Of a stretch of 64,000 nt of DNA, positions 1 to 8,611 are shown in pieces. Source of the stretch: Pontibacillus sp. HMF3514 (GTDB taxonomy: Bacteria > Bacillota > Bacilli > Bacillales > BH030062); NCBI RefSeq assembly GCF_009858175.1, contig NZ_CP047393.1:806001-870000 (forward strand), in the 5' to 3' direction. Both the position numbers and the translations under genes were made by a program. The notes under the pieces were generated by a model. That model saw only the letters and a list, made by a program, of their open reading frames with translations, was not told where the DNA came from and ran no database searches. The stretch's first letter is position 1. Every line of letters begins with the position of its first letter.

Positions 1-1
1 A

Positions 2-64
2 GCAACAGCACGTGCAAAGACACAATCAGAGAAAGGCACTTATGTAAAAGTACTTTCAACGTAA
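2..64 (+). CDS. C-terminal end of a gene cut by the window edge
   Basis: Twenty codons read in frame from the window edge to a TAA stop, ending in the residues KGTYVKVLST. A long palindrome follows five bases later, as expected for the 3' end of a transcription unit. Too little is left to identify the protein, and the frame is inferred only from the position of the stop and the hairpin. Confidence 0.4.
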   Translation, partial: ATARAKTQSEKGTYVKVLST

Positions 65-68
65 CATA

Positions 69-114
69 AACCATCATGATCAGGGTCTTTGTAAGCAACC
101 TGATCATGATGGTT
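69..114. terminator. Bidirectional hairpin terminator
   Basis: A 16-bp perfect inverted repeat (69-84 and 99-114, arm AACCATCATGATCAGG) separates the gene cut at the left edge from the convergent peptidase gene and overlaps the latter's stop codon. The T-tracts are weak on both sides. Confidence 0.6.
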
Positions 115-817
115 ATTCTATCGTAATATATTCCATTTCAAGCGGTGTTTCCTTAACATCTTGGCCATTTTCATCTTTTGCAACATGATAGACTTTGGCC
201 TCAGGTCTAGAGGAGATTGCTTTATGAATATCTGTTCCTACAAAGTGAATAGCCGCACCATCATCCATTGCATAGCCAGCACTTAATTCCTCGTTAGCTA
301 TGTAATGTCTGTACATTTCTCCGCTTTCTTCCGGATCATCATAGTGAGGGCATGTGCTCCCATGTAACAATCCTAATCCTTTTACTTTGGTAACCTGACC
401 TGGCACAGAATCAGTAGGTCCTTCATCAAACCAACAAATGGAACCAGCACTGATCCCGGCAAGAATGGTTCCGTTTTTCCAAGCTTTTTCTAAGATTCGA
501 TCTAACTCCCATTCTTTCCACAGGGCCATGAGGTTACGCGTATTTCCACCACCTACATAGATAATATCCTGCGATAAAAGAAACGATTCTTTGTCAGCTA
601 CTTCAGGTTTTAGTAAGGATAGATGAGTTGGCTCACAGTCTTCTTCCTTGAAAAACGTATAAAACCTTTGGATATATTGCTCTGAATCTCCACTAGCTGT
701 TGGTAAAAAACAAATTTTTGGTCGTAATTGTTCTGACTGATTAATGATATATCGATCTAAGCGTGGGTTATTAGGCTCCATGGAAAAACCACCACCACCC
801 ATGGCAATAATATTCAT
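113..817 (-). CDS. Peptidase E (S51 family, cytoplasmic dipeptidase)
   Basis: A 234-residue protein of the S51 family, which is known to cleave N-terminal Asp-Xaa dipeptides in the cytoplasm. The nucleophile elbow GISAGS (121-126, Ser123) and the upstream YVGGGNT strand (87-93) are visible, and the CPHYD segment near 158 fits the family's catalytic His region. Length matches the family (about 230). The start is preceded by AAAGGGAGG nine to ten bases upstream. It reads towards a convergent palindrome and away from the VOC pseudogene. B. subtilis YgaJ is a likely counterpart. No signal peptide is seen. The family is confident; the substrate is inferred. Confidence 0.85.
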   Translation of the reverse strand: MNIIAMGGGGFSMEPNNPRLDRYIINQSEQLRPKICFLPTASGDSEQYIQRFYTFFKEEDCEPTHLSLLKPEVADKESFLLSQDIIYVGGGNTRNLMALWKEWELDRILEKAWKNGTILAGISAGSICWFDEGPTDSVPGQVTKVKGLGLLHGSTCPHYDDPEESGEMYRHYIANEELSAGYAMDDGAAIHFVGTDIHKAISSRPEAKVYHVAKDENGQDVKETPLEMEYITIE

Positions 818-896
818 TTTTTTGTAGCCTCCCTTTGAAGTGAATTCGTAATCAGTGAAATGTTATAATATTATGAAAATGATAAAGGATGTTCTA

Positions 897-1293
897 ATGG
901 AAATTCAAGGATTTAATCATATTACGATCAATGTTAGAGATTTAGAAAGGTCCCTGAACTTTTATGTGAACGTTTTAAACATGACTTTAGTGCATCGAGG
1001 CGGATCGGATGCATATTTAGAGTGGGGGGGGGGACGCATGGGTTTGTTTAATTGAAAAGCCTTTAGATTCCGAGTTATCACAGGAAAAGCTAGGTGTGGA
1101 CCATGTGGCCTTTTCTATTTTAGATAAAGATTTTCAGGATGCTGTTGAGTATTTGCAACAAGAGGGTGTACTCATTGTTCGTGGCCCCGTGCAACGTGGA
1201 CAGGGATGGTCAATTAATTTTTTAGACCCTGACGGAACTCAGCTTGAGTTACATACATCCAATCTTAAGGAACGAATGAAAGTGTGGAAATAG
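897..1293 (+). pseudogene. VOC (glyoxalase/fosfomycin-resistance-like) protein, frameshifted at a G10 tract
   Basis: The first half (MEIQGFNHITINVRDLERSL) and the second half (GVDHVAFSILD, then FLDPDGTQLELH) are a typical vicinal-oxygen-chelate metalloprotein split between two frames. A run of ten G at 1024-1033 puts the first half into a premature TGA. With nine G the reading would run YLEWGGDAWVCLIEKPL and join the second half exactly, giving about 131 residues. The first ATG (897) has an AAAGGA ribosome site. His in NHIT, His in VDHVAF and Glu in QLELH are plausible metal ligands. The break may be a real mutation, reversible slippage or a base-calling error. The family also includes FosB-type thiol transferases, but no specific activity can be assigned. 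Confidence 0.75.
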
Positions 1294-1306
1294 GAGGGGA
1301 CCTGGT

Positions 1307-1507
1307 ATGACGAAAGCGCTAGTAGTCATTGATATGCAAAAATTTATGTTCCGAGGAGATGCGCCTGTTTTTCAGTCTAAGGCGCACAGTACTTTTGATA
1401 CAGAGGATTTACGAGAAGACCACCTTATTGCGCATCACAATAAAGTGTTAAGATGGTTTGCTCATACGAAAGAAACAGAAGATATTTCTTTTGAGGTGAT
1501 TCGATGA
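1307..1507 (+). pseudogene. Isochorismatase-family cysteine hydrolase with internal deletion
   Basis: Only 66 codons remain of a family usually near 180 residues. The N-terminus MTKALVVIDMQ keeps the first catalytic Asp. From about residue 24 the sequence jumps to the family's C-terminal stretch (HSTFDTEDL, then IAHHNKVLRWFA). The central part with the catalytic Lys and the nucleophilic Cys is absent, and the reading frame is kept, so a deletion of roughly 340 bp is inferred. The product cannot be an active hydrolase. It has an AGGAGGGG ribosome site and overlaps the next gene by four bases (ATGA), so it may still be translated and couple to that gene. Confidence 0.75.
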
Positions 1508-2319
1508 GACTTGTATCGATCTGTCCAAGTAATACGGAGCTAGTTGCCTATCTTGGGTTAACGGATCAACTCGTTGGTGTTGATCATTTTTCGGATTGGC
1601 CTGAAGCGGTTCAAGACTTGCCTAAGCTAGGCCCGGATTTGTCGATTCGGATGGATAAAGTAGAGGATTTGGAGCCTGATCTCGTACTTGCTTCTTTAAG
1701 TGTTCCTGGGATGGAGAAAAACATTGAAGAATTAGAAAAAAGGGGCTTACCTTATATTGTGCTAAATCCTAACTCGTTAGAGGAAATTGCTCAGGATTTA
1801 CGAAAGGTAGGTGAGCATACGGGGACGAAGGAGAGAGCCGAGCGCGTTGTAAAGAAGTATGAGAGTATGATTCAACAGTACAAGGATTTGGCGGAAAAGG
1901 TTGATCATAAGCCATCCCTTTATTGGGAGTGGTGGCCAGAACCTGTGTTCACACCTGGAGGTACAAACTGGCTCACTGAGATCAGTCAATTAGCAGGAGC
2001 CCGAAATGTTTTTGGTGATGAAGATAAAGCCAGTGTTCAAACAGATTGGGATGAAGTTTATAAGCGAAATCCTGATGTAGTCTGTATGGTCTGGGTAGGT
2101 GTGAAGGAGAGTAAAATGGATCCTGATCATGTACGAACAAGGGAAGGTTGGGAAGCGGTAAAAGCTGTGCAAGATGACCGTATTCATCTTTTAGAAGAGG
2201 CTTTTTACTGTCGCCCATCGCCTCGGTTGTTAGTTGGACTTCAAAAGGTAGCAGCGATCCTGCACCCAGATATTTTTCCGCAAGGCCCTTTTGAAGATGT
2301 TTTGTTGCAAGTTAAATGA
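1504..2319 (+). CDS. Cobalamin-binding (BtuF/periplasmic-binding type II) protein without signal peptide
   Basis: A 271-residue member of the BtuF/FhuD-like substrate-binding fold. The N-terminus RLVSICPSNTELVAYLGL and the segment LPKLGPDLSIRMDKVEDLEPDLV are characteristic of this fold. No signal peptide or lipobox is present, so it is probably cytoplasmic, as in a Bacillales subfamily annotated as cobalamin-binding protein. Its exact job is not established. The start overlaps the preceding truncated hydrolase (ATGA), which implies translational coupling in an operon with it and the VOC pseudogene. No permease or ATPase partner lies nearby. Family membership is fairly sure; the ligand is inferred. 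Confidence 0.7.
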   Translation: MRLVSICPSNTELVAYLGLTDQLVGVDHFSDWPEAVQDLPKLGPDLSIRMDKVEDLEPDLVLASLSVPGMEKNIEELEKRGLPYIVLNPNSLEEIAQDLRKVGEHTGTKERAERVVKKYESMIQQYKDLAEKVDHKPSLYWEWWPEPVFTPGGTNWLTEISQLAGARNVFGDEDKASVQTDWDEVYKRNPDVVCMVWVGVKESKMDPDHVRTREGWEAVKAVQDDRIHLLEEAFYCRPSPRLLVGLQKVAAILHPDIFPQGPFEDVLLQVK

Positions 2320-2344
2320 TTAAGTGGTCTATAAAACCACTTAA
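2320..2344 (+). terminator. Hairpin after the cobalamin-binding protein gene
   Basis: Arms TTAAGTGGT (2320-2328) and ACCACTTAA (2336-2344) form a 9-bp stem immediately after the stop. The following bases are A-rich rather than T-rich, so it may be a weak or Rho-assisted terminator. Confidence 0.4.
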
Positions 2345-2437
2345 CCAAAAATAAAAATTCAGAAAATTAAGTTTATTGCGCAGGATTATTTAGATCGATA
2401 TGTAAATATAATCATAAGAGTTTTTTGTAAACATTTT

Positions 2438-2455
2438 TGAAAGCGTTTACGCTTT
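2438..2455 (+). promoter_or_regulatory. Catabolite-responsive element (cre) upstream of the acyl-CoA operon
   Basis: TGAAAGCGTTTACG matches the CcpA consensus TGWAARCGYTWNCW at 13 of 14 positions and is centred in the palindrome AAAGCG-TTTA-CGCTTT (2440-2455). It lies 22 bases before the TTG start of the first gene and downstream of a TATAAT hexamer at 2407-2412. CcpA bound there could block elongation. Glucose repression of fatty-acid degradation is known in B. subtilis; its application here is inferred. Confidence 0.7.
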
Positions 2456-2476
2456 AATGTTGTAGGGGGGATTCGT

Positions 2477-3622
2477 TTGGCAGCATCGTACATTCAGGAA
2501 GAACATGAAATCTTCCGAGAGGCGGTTCGAAAGTTTTTAGATCAAGAGGCAAGACCGAATTATCGTGAATGGGAAAAAGGTGGGATGATCCCACGTGAGT
2601 TTTGGATGAAGCTGGGGCAACAAGGTTTTTTATGCCCAGGGGTGGCTGAATCTTATGGTGGCTATAATGCTGATTTTGCCTATTCGGTCATTTTGAATGA
2701 AGAGTTCGAACGAATCGGATCCAGTCTTGTAGGGATTGGACTTCATAATGATATCGTAACGCCCTATATTGATTCTTATGGGACGGAAGAACAAAAGAAC
2801 AAATGGTTACCAAAATGTGCGACAGGAGAAATGATTTCAGCCATTGCTATGACGGAGCCAGGAGCAGGATCTGACTTAGCTGGAATAAAAACGACAGCTG
2901 TTAAAGATGGCGACAGTTTCATTTTGAACGGGGAGAAAACGTTTATCACAAACGGTATATTGGCTGATCTAGTCGTGGTTGTTTGTAAAACAGATCCAAA
3001 GGCGAATCCACCGCACAAAGGAATGAGTTTACTTGTAGTAGAGCGTGACACACCAGGATTTAAACGAGGTCGAAAGCTCGAAAAGGTTGGATTACATGCG
3101 CAAGACACAGCTGAATTAATTTTTGAAGATGTCAGAGTCCCAGCAGAGAATCTATTAGGTGAAGAGGGAAAAGGATTCTATTATTTGATGGATAAACTCC
3201 AACAAGAGCGTTTAGTCGTTTCAATTGCGGCTCAAACAGCAGCTGAAACCATGCTGAAAGAGACAGTTTCCTATGTGAAACAACGGGAGGCATTCGGTAA
3301 ACCAATAAGTAAGCTTCAAACGGTTCAGTTCCGTATTGCTGAAATGGCTACAGAGGTCGAAGTCGGTCGGTCATTTCTAGATGACTTAATCAATCAGCAT
3401 ATAGAAGGAAAAGAGGTCACAACAAAAGTATCCATGTCGAAATGGTGGCATACGGAGATGGCGAGACGTGTCATTACAGAATGCATGCAGCTTCATGGTG
3501 GTTACGGCTATATGGAAGAATACGAGATTGCCAGAAGATATCGAGACATTCCAGTAGCTTCGATATATGCGGGTACGAATGACATTATGAAATCGATCAT
3601 CGCGAAGAATATGGGTCTATAA
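2477..3622 (+). CDS. Acyl-CoA dehydrogenase (long-chain/isovaleryl type)
   Basis: A 381-residue FAD enzyme that introduces the alpha-beta double bond into acyl-CoA. The signatures AMTEPGAGSDLAG (about 124-136) and QLHGGYGYMEEY near the C-terminus are clear. The short- and medium-chain catalytic Glu position reads IYAGTND, so it is Ala there. Instead Glu244 in LQQERL fits the base used by long-chain and isovaleryl-CoA dehydrogenases. The start is TTG at 2477, nine bases after AGGGGGG. It is the first gene of an operon with a CoA transferase, ligase, hydroxyacyl-CoA dehydrogenase and thiolase, and a cre box sits just upstream. Substrate chain length is not known from sequence. Confidence 0.9.
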   Translation: MAASYIQEEHEIFREAVRKFLDQEARPNYREWEKGGMIPREFWMKLGQQGFLCPGVAESYGGYNADFAYSVILNEEFERIGSSLVGIGLHNDIVTPYIDSYGTEEQKNKWLPKCATGEMISAIAMTEPGAGSDLAGIKTTAVKDGDSFILNGEKTFITNGILADLVVVVCKTDPKANPPHKGMSLLVVERDTPGFKRGRKLEKVGLHAQDTAELIFEDVRVPAENLLGEEGKGFYYLMDKLQQERLVVSIAAQTAAETMLKETVSYVKQREAFGKPISKLQTVQFRIAEMATEVEVGRSFLDDLINQHIEGKEVTTKVSMSKWWHTEMARRVITECMQLHGGYGYMEEYEIARRYRDIPVASIYAGTNDIMKSIIAKNMGL

Positions 3623-3623
3623 A

Positions 3624-4778
3624 ATGGAACACATGTTAAAAGGTATGCGTATTCTTGATTTTTCTCACTATATACCGGGACCATTTGCAAGTATGCGTTT
3701 AGGAGATTTAGGAGCAGAGGTTATAAAAGTTGAGCCCTTAACTGGGGACTTGAGCCGAAGTGCTACTAGCGACTCGAACGAGCGTGACAGTGTATTTCAA
3801 GCTTATAACCGTAATAAAAAAAGCCTCGCTGTGAATTTGAAGTCAGAGGAAGGCGTAGAGATGGTTCGTGACCTTATTCAGCATGCTGATATTGTTATAG
3901 AAAGCTTTCGTCCAGGCGTAATGAAACGACTTGGTCTTGATTATGACACGGTCTCGAAATGGAACACTGAGTTAATTTATTGTTCACTATCTGGTTATGG
4001 ACAAGTGGGGGCGCTCTCTCAATTTGGTAGTCACGATATTAACTATATGGCTTTAAGTGGAATGTTAAGTCAATTGAAGGATCGAACAGGACGACCTATT
4101 CACCCTTCGATTACTCTTGCTGATTTAATAGGAGGTTTAGCTGCTACTGAATCTATATTAGCTGCATATATATCACGTGAAAAGACAGGAGAGGGGTCCT
4201 ATATTGATTCTTCCATATTAGATTCCATGCTCTCTCTGACCCAACTTCATATGTTAAACATTCAATATGCAGATGAACACCAAGGACTCACTTCATTGAA
4301 TGGAGAACTTGTTTCTTATAGCATCTATGAAACGGCAGATAACCGATACGTTAGCTTTGCCGCTTTAGAACCGAAGTTTTGGGAAACATTCTGCGAAAAA
4401 GTAGGTAGAGAGGACTGGATCTCCTATCAATTTACGAAAAAAGATAGTGATGATCCTTTTGTGCAAGACATCATTAAATTGTTTAAAAGCAAAACATTTC
4501 AACAGTGGGAGGCGTTTTCATCCCAAGTTGATTGTTGCTTAACTCCTATATATGAAATGGAGGAAGTGCTTACTAAACCTTATGTAAAGGAGAGGATGAT
4601 CCAAGAGAAAGATTCGGCTGGAATTGTGCATGTAGCATCAAGATACCATGCTCAAAAAAATCAGAGAGAGGTGTGGTTTCCTGGATTAGGTGAGCAGACT
4701 GAGGGAATTTTATCAGATTTGTTGTGTTACCCAGAGGAAAAGATTGAAACCATGAAAGAACGCATGATCATTCTATAA
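3624..4778 (+). CDS. CaiB/BaiF family (class III) CoA transferase
   Basis: A 384-residue class III CoA transferase, moving CoA between carboxylic acids through an enzyme-bound aspartyl anhydride. The N-terminus GMRILDFSHYIPGP and the motif GAEVIKVE are typical. ADLIGG (166-171) supplies the catalytic Asp167. Length fits the family (380-400). It begins one base after the acyl-CoA dehydrogenase stop, so translation is probably coupled; no strong ribosome site is visible, and ATG codons at residues 1 and 4 are both possible. Activation of an acid for the same degradative pathway is inferred from context. The actual acid is unknown, and the carnitine-related name refers only to the family. Confidence 0.85.
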   Translation: MEHMLKGMRILDFSHYIPGPFASMRLGDLGAEVIKVEPLTGDLSRSATSDSNERDSVFQAYNRNKKSLAVNLKSEEGVEMVRDLIQHADIVIESFRPGVMKRLGLDYDTVSKWNTELIYCSLSGYGQVGALSQFGSHDINYMALSGMLSQLKDRTGRPIHPSITLADLIGGLAATESILAAYISREKTGEGSYIDSSILDSMLSLTQLHMLNIQYADEHQGLTSLNGELVSYSIYETADNRYVSFAALEPKFWETFCEKVGREDWISYQFTKKDSDDPFVQDIIKLFKSKTFQQWEAFSSQVDCCLTPIYEMEEVLTKPYVKERMIQEKDSAGIVHVASRYHAQKNQREVWFPGLGEQTEGILSDLLCYPEEKIETMKERMIIL

Positions 4779-4796
4779 CGTGGAGGGTGAAACGAT

Positions 4797-6413
4797 ATGA
4801 TGAATGCACCATTAACGTTACCTGCAATGTTGGAACGTGCCGAGAAATTTTTTCCGAAAAAAGAAGTGATTACACGCACAGCTACAGGGACTCATCGAAT
4901 CAATTATAAGGATTTAACAGAACGAACCCGCAAGCTTTCACATGCCTTAGAAAAATTAGGTGTTCAGGAAGGAGAGCGCGTTGGGACGTTTGCTTGGAAC
5001 CACTACCGTCACCTTGAAGCATATTTTGCAATCCCAGGTATGGGTGGGGTATTGCACACGATTAATATTCGACTAGCTGCTCAGCATATCTCTTATATTG
5101 TGAACCATGCAGAGGATAAGGTTCTTCTCATCGATGCAGATTTACTCCCATTGGTAGAAGCAGTTAAAGATGAATTGAAAACGGTTGAGGCTTTTGTAGT
5201 GATGACAGATGATGAAGAGCTCCCAGAAACGAAATTATCTCCTGTCTACCATTATGAGAAACTATTAAAAGAAGCTGATGGAACGTATGAATTTAAAAAA
5301 GATATTGATGAAAATGCGGCTGCTGGTATGTGCTATACATCTGCTACAACTGGGAATCCGAAGGGCGTCGTGTATTCTCATCGTGGGATTGTATTACACT
5401 CCATGGCGCTTGGTTTAGCCGATAGTGCAGCCGTCTCTGAGTCTGATGTTACGATGCCTGTCGTACCAATGTTCCATGCCAATGCTTGGGGGCTTCCTTT
5501 TGCTGCTGTGTGGTTTGGAAGTAATCAAGTGATGCCCGGTGCCCAATTCTCACCTAAAACAATCGCTGAACAAATTCAATCTGAACGCGTCACCATAACA
5601 GCCGGTGTACCAACGATATGGCTAGGATTATTACGAGAGTTGGATACGGGTGATTATGATACCTCTAGCTTACGAGCTGTATTATGTGGAGGATCAGCAG
5701 CTCCAAAAGGTATGATCCGTGCGTTTGAAGAGAAGTACAATGTACCGTTTCTGCATGCATATGGAATGACCGAAACAGCGCCACTTGCTACGATCTCTCG
5801 TCTGAAGAGTTATCAAAAGGACTTACCTGAAGATGAGCGCTTAGAAATTCGATCCAAACAAGGCTCTCTTGTACCGGGATTAGAGATGAAAGTGATTGGG
5901 AAAGACGGAGAAATCGCCTGGGATGGCAAGGAAATGGGTGAACTGTTATTAAGAGGTCCTTGGATTGCAGATGAATATTATCAGGATGAACGTTCAGCTG
6001 AAGCCTTTCAGGACGGTTGGCTACACACAGGAGATGTCGTCACAGTAGATGAAGAAGGGATTATCAAAATTGTCGATCGTACTAAAGATTTGATTAAGAG
6101 TGGGGGCGAATGGATCTCCTCTGTTGATATAGAAAATGCGCTTATGGCTCATGAGGATATATTTGAAGCCGCTGTAATAGCAGTGCCGCATCCAGAGTGG
6201 CAAGAACGTCCAGTCGCCTGCGTTGTTTTGAATGACGGCGCAAACTGCTCACAACGTGACATATATGAATTCCTTAAACCTCAGTTCGCAAAATGGTGGC
6301 TTCCGGATGACATTGTTTTCATGGAAAGCATTCCGAAGACATCCGTAGGGAAGTTCTTAAAGCGAGCGCTTCGTGACCAGCTTGAGGATCATTTTACGAT
6401 TAAGAGTGAATAG
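4797..6413 (+). CDS. Fatty-acyl-CoA synthetase (AMP-binding, long/medium-chain type)
   Basis: A 538-residue adenylate-forming ligase that makes acyl-AMP and then acyl-CoA from fatty acid, ATP and CoA. The AMP-binding P-loop reads [11 protein letters not shown] (180-190). The motif [11 protein letters not shown], the hinge region around [11 protein letters not shown] and the C-terminal [11 protein letters not shown] with its catalytic Lys are all present. The sequence resembles the AlkK-like medium/long-chain group. A GTGGAGGGTG ribosome site precedes the ATG. It is the third gene of the operon, and a hairpin follows before the fourth gene. No membrane segment is seen; it is cytosolic or peripheral. 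Confidence 0.88.
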   Translation: MMNAPLTLPAMLERAEKFFPKKEVITRTATGTHRINYKDLTERTRKLSHALEKLGVQEGERVGTFAWNHYRHLEAYFAIPGMGGVLHTINIRLAAQHISYIVNHAEDKVLLIDADLLPLVEAVKDELKTVEAFVVMTDDEELPETKLSPVYHYEKLLKEADGTYEFKKDIDENAAAGMCYTSATTGNPKGVVYSHRGIVLHSMALGLADSAAVSESDVTMPVVPMFHANAWGLPFAAVWFGSNQVMPGAQFSPKTIAEQIQSERVTITAGVPTIWLGLLRELDTGDYDTSSLRAVLCGGSAAPKGMIRAFEEKYNVPFLHAYGMTETAPLATISRLKSYQKDLPEDERLEIRSKQGSLVPGLEMKVIGKDGEIAWDGKEMGELLLRGPWIADEYYQDERSAEAFQDGWLHTGDVVTVDEEGIIKIVDRTKDLIKSGGEWISSVDIENALMAHEDIFEAAVIAVPHPEWQERPVACVVLNDGANCSQRDIYEFLKPQFAKWWLPDDIVFMESIPKTSVGKFLKRALRDQLEDHFTIKSE

Positions 6414-6419
6414 AATCAT

Positions 6420-6444
6420 GAGTAGGAGTTTGGTACTCCTGCTC
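6420..6444 (+). other. Intercistronic hairpin within the acyl-CoA operon
   Basis: Arms GAGTAGGAGT (6420-6429) and ACTCCTGCTC (6435-6444) pair with one G-T wobble and a 5-base loop. Only a few T follow, so read-through to the next gene is expected. It may stabilise or attenuate the operon transcript. Confidence 0.5.
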
Positions 6445-6474
6445 TTACATATTCCTATACAGGAGGGAACGTAA

Positions 6475-7320
6475 TTGATTAATACAGTCAGTGTAATCGG
6501 TGCTGGAGTCATGGGGAATGGAATCGCACAGGCCATGGCAACTGGAGAGAAAAAGGTTTTCTTATATGACATCACCGATGAAGCCATTGGTAACGGGATG
6601 AAAATGATTGAGAAAAGTCTGGCACGTTTTGTGAAGGCTGGACATATATCGGAAGATCAGATGATTAAAGTGCTAGAAAACATTACAGCAACGAAAGATT
6701 TAAAAGAAGCGGTATCGAGTACAGACCTTGTTATTGAAGCGATACCTGAAAATCTTCAGTTGAAGAAAGAGCTATTTGGGAAGTTGGAGGATCTTACACC
6801 TGCTGAAACCATTTTGTCCACTAATACTTCTGAACTTAGTGTAACTGCGATTGCCTCAGCAACCAAACGACCTGATAAAGTCATAGGGATGCATTGGTTT
6901 AATCCAGCTCCCATTATGAAATTAGTAGAGATCGTAAAAGGTGAGGATACATCGGATGAAACGGTGAGCGTAATTAAAGAAGTATCTGAGGAAGTTGGAA
7001 AAGAAACGGTCTTAGTGAAGGATCGACAAGGTTTTGTGACCAGCCGAGCTTTAGCAGCCCATGTTTTAGAATGCATGAGGATTTATGAAGAAGGTGTGGC
7101 ATCAAAAGAGGATATTGATAGGGCCATTCATTTAGGGCTTAATTACCCAATGGGACCTTTAACACTAGCGGATTATGTTGGGTTAGATACATTGCTATTT
7201 GCGAGTGAGGGGATGATTGAGGCCTATGGAGACCGATTCCGACCACCTCAGATCTTACGTAAGCTTGTAGAAGCAGGTCATTTAGGTGTGAAAACAGGAA
7301 AAGGATTTTATACTTATTAA
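6475..7320 (+). CDS. 3-hydroxybutyryl-CoA (3-hydroxyacyl-CoA) dehydrogenase
   Basis: A 281-residue NAD-dependent dehydrogenase oxidising L-3-hydroxyacyl-CoA to 3-ketoacyl-CoA. The Rossmann motif GAGVMGNGIA (8-17), the STNTSELSVTAIA stretch and the family signature HWFNPAPIMKLVEIV are visible. Length is that of the single-function Hbd/MmgB group. The start is TTG at 6475, eight bases after a perfect AGGAGG. It is followed 14 bases later by the thiolase gene. Together these provide two of the beta-oxidation steps; the enoyl-CoA hydratase for the step before is not encoded in this operon. Confidence 0.9.
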   Translation: MINTVSVIGAGVMGNGIAQAMATGEKKVFLYDITDEAIGNGMKMIEKSLARFVKAGHISEDQMIKVLENITATKDLKEAVSSTDLVIEAIPENLQLKKELFGKLEDLTPAETILSTNTSELSVTAIASATKRPDKVIGMHWFNPAPIMKLVEIVKGEDTSDETVSVIKEVSEEVGKETVLVKDRQGFVTSRALAAHVLECMRIYEEGVASKEDIDRAIHLGLNYPMGPLTLADYVGLDTLLFASEGMIEAYGDRFRPPQILRKLVEAGHLGVKTGKGFYTY

Positions 7321-7334
7321 GGGAGAGAGAAGAA

Positions 7335-8486
7335 ATGAATAGAGAAGTAGTCATCGTAGATGCGGTACGAACACCAGTAGGAAAACGCAAAGGTTATTTT
7401 CGAAATGTTCATCCCGTTCATCTGGCATCAAAAGTATTGCAGGAGCTTATGAGTCGTGCCGGGGTTGAAAAAGGAAGGGTAGAAGATATCGTGATGGGGT
7501 GCGTATCACCTATTGGAGAGCAAGGATATAATATTGGTCGCCTCGCATCACTTGATGCAGGGTTTCCGGTGGAAGTGCCAGCTGTACAATTGAACCGAAT
7601 GTGTGGATCAGGTCAGCAAGCAATTCATTTTGCAGCTCAAGAAATTTTAGCTGGGGATATGGATATTACGATTGGTGCAGGCGTTGAGAATATGACGAAG
7701 GTGCCCATTTTAAGTGATGGCAATCAGTCCACAATTCCAGACTCTGTTCATGAGAAGTACGACATTGTGCACCAAGGAGTATCAGCGGAACTAATAGCTG
7801 AAAAATACGGAATGACTAGAGAAGAGCTAGATGCTTACTCCTATGAAAGTCATCAACGTGCCATTCGTGCAACGGAGGAAGGTCGTTTTCAACGCGAAAT
7901 CCTCCCTATTGAAGGGGAGGATCGTGAAGGAAATACGATTATGGTGGATCAGGATGAAGGCCCTCGAAAGGATACGTCGATGGAGGCACTTGGTCAGTTA
8001 AAGCCTGTGTTTAAGGAGAACGGTGTGATCACAGCTGGGAATGCAAGTCAAATGAGTGATGGTGCAGGCGCTGTGTTAATGATGGAGCGTACAAAAGCAG
8101 AAGAACTAGGACTGAAACCTCGTGCTCGGATCATAAATCGAGTTGTAGTTGGCTCTGATCCGAAAATGATGTTAGATGGTGTGATCCCAGCTACGAAAAA
8201 GGTACTAACGAAATCTGGGCTGACTATAGATGATATGGATTTAGTGGAAATCAACGAAGCCTTTGCTCCAGTTGTTTTAGCTTGGCAAAAGGAGATGGAA
8301 ACTAGTTTAGATCGTGTGAATGTGAATGGTGGAGCTATCGCACTTGGGCATCCACTTGGGGCAACAGGTGCGAAGTTAATGACGACCTTGTTGCATGAGT
8401 TAGAGCGCAGAGACGGTCGCTACGGGTTGCTTACAATCTGTATCGGGCATGGCATGTCTACTGCGGCGATTATTGAGAGATTGTAG
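7335..8486 (+). CDS. Acetyl-CoA C-acyltransferase (thiolase)
   Basis: A 383-residue thiolase releasing acetyl-CoA from 3-ketoacyl-CoA, the last step of beta-oxidation. The acyl-accepting Cys90 lies in LNRMCGSGQQ, His339 in GHPLGATGA, and the second catalytic Cys369 in CIGHGMSTA. The final loop has GHG in place of the common GGG. An intrinsic terminator follows directly, closing the operon. Acetyl-CoA acetyltransferase versus broader ketoacyl-CoA thiolase activity cannot be separated from the sequence; the degradative context favours the latter. Confidence 0.9.
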   Translation: MNREVVIVDAVRTPVGKRKGYFRNVHPVHLASKVLQELMSRAGVEKGRVEDIVMGCVSPIGEQGYNIGRLASLDAGFPVEVPAVQLNRMCGSGQQAIHFAAQEILAGDMDITIGAGVENMTKVPILSDGNQSTIPDSVHEKYDIVHQGVSAELIAEKYGMTREELDAYSYESHQRAIRATEEGRFQREILPIEGEDREGNTIMVDQDEGPRKDTSMEALGQLKPVFKENGVITAGNASQMSDGAGAVLMMERTKAEELGLKPRARIINRVVVGSDPKMMLDGVIPATKKVLTKSGLTIDDMDLVEINEAFAPVVLAWQKEMETSLDRVNVNGGAIALGHPLGATGAKLMTTLLHELERRDGRYGLLTICIGHGMSTAAIIERL

Positions 8487-8499
8487 GATATACTAAGTA

Positions 8500-8527
8500 A
8501 GCCGTTCCCTTTAGGGAGCGGTTTTTT
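8500..8527 (+). terminator. Intrinsic terminator of the acyl-CoA operon
   Basis: Arms CCGTTCCC (8502-8509) and GGGAGCGG (8514-8521), with one G-T pair and a TTTA loop, are followed by six T. Confidence 0.85.
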
Positions 8528-8530
8528 GTT

Positions 8531-8593
8531 GAGCGAAAGTGGTGTCGACCCGAGCGAAAGGGGCACTGACCCGAGCCAAAGTGTCGCTACCAC
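8531..8593 (-). repeat. Three degenerate 21-bp tandem units
   Basis: Units at 8531-8551, 8552-8572 and 8573-8593 each begin GAGCGAAAG or GAGCCAAAG. Read on the minus strand they follow the pattern GGGT(6 N)C(4 N)TCGCTC. This matches the consensus of the much cleaner 21-bp array at 63771-63959, so both belong to one repeat family. Confidence 0.6.
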
Positions 8594-8611
8594 GATCATA
8601 AAGTCTTCTAC

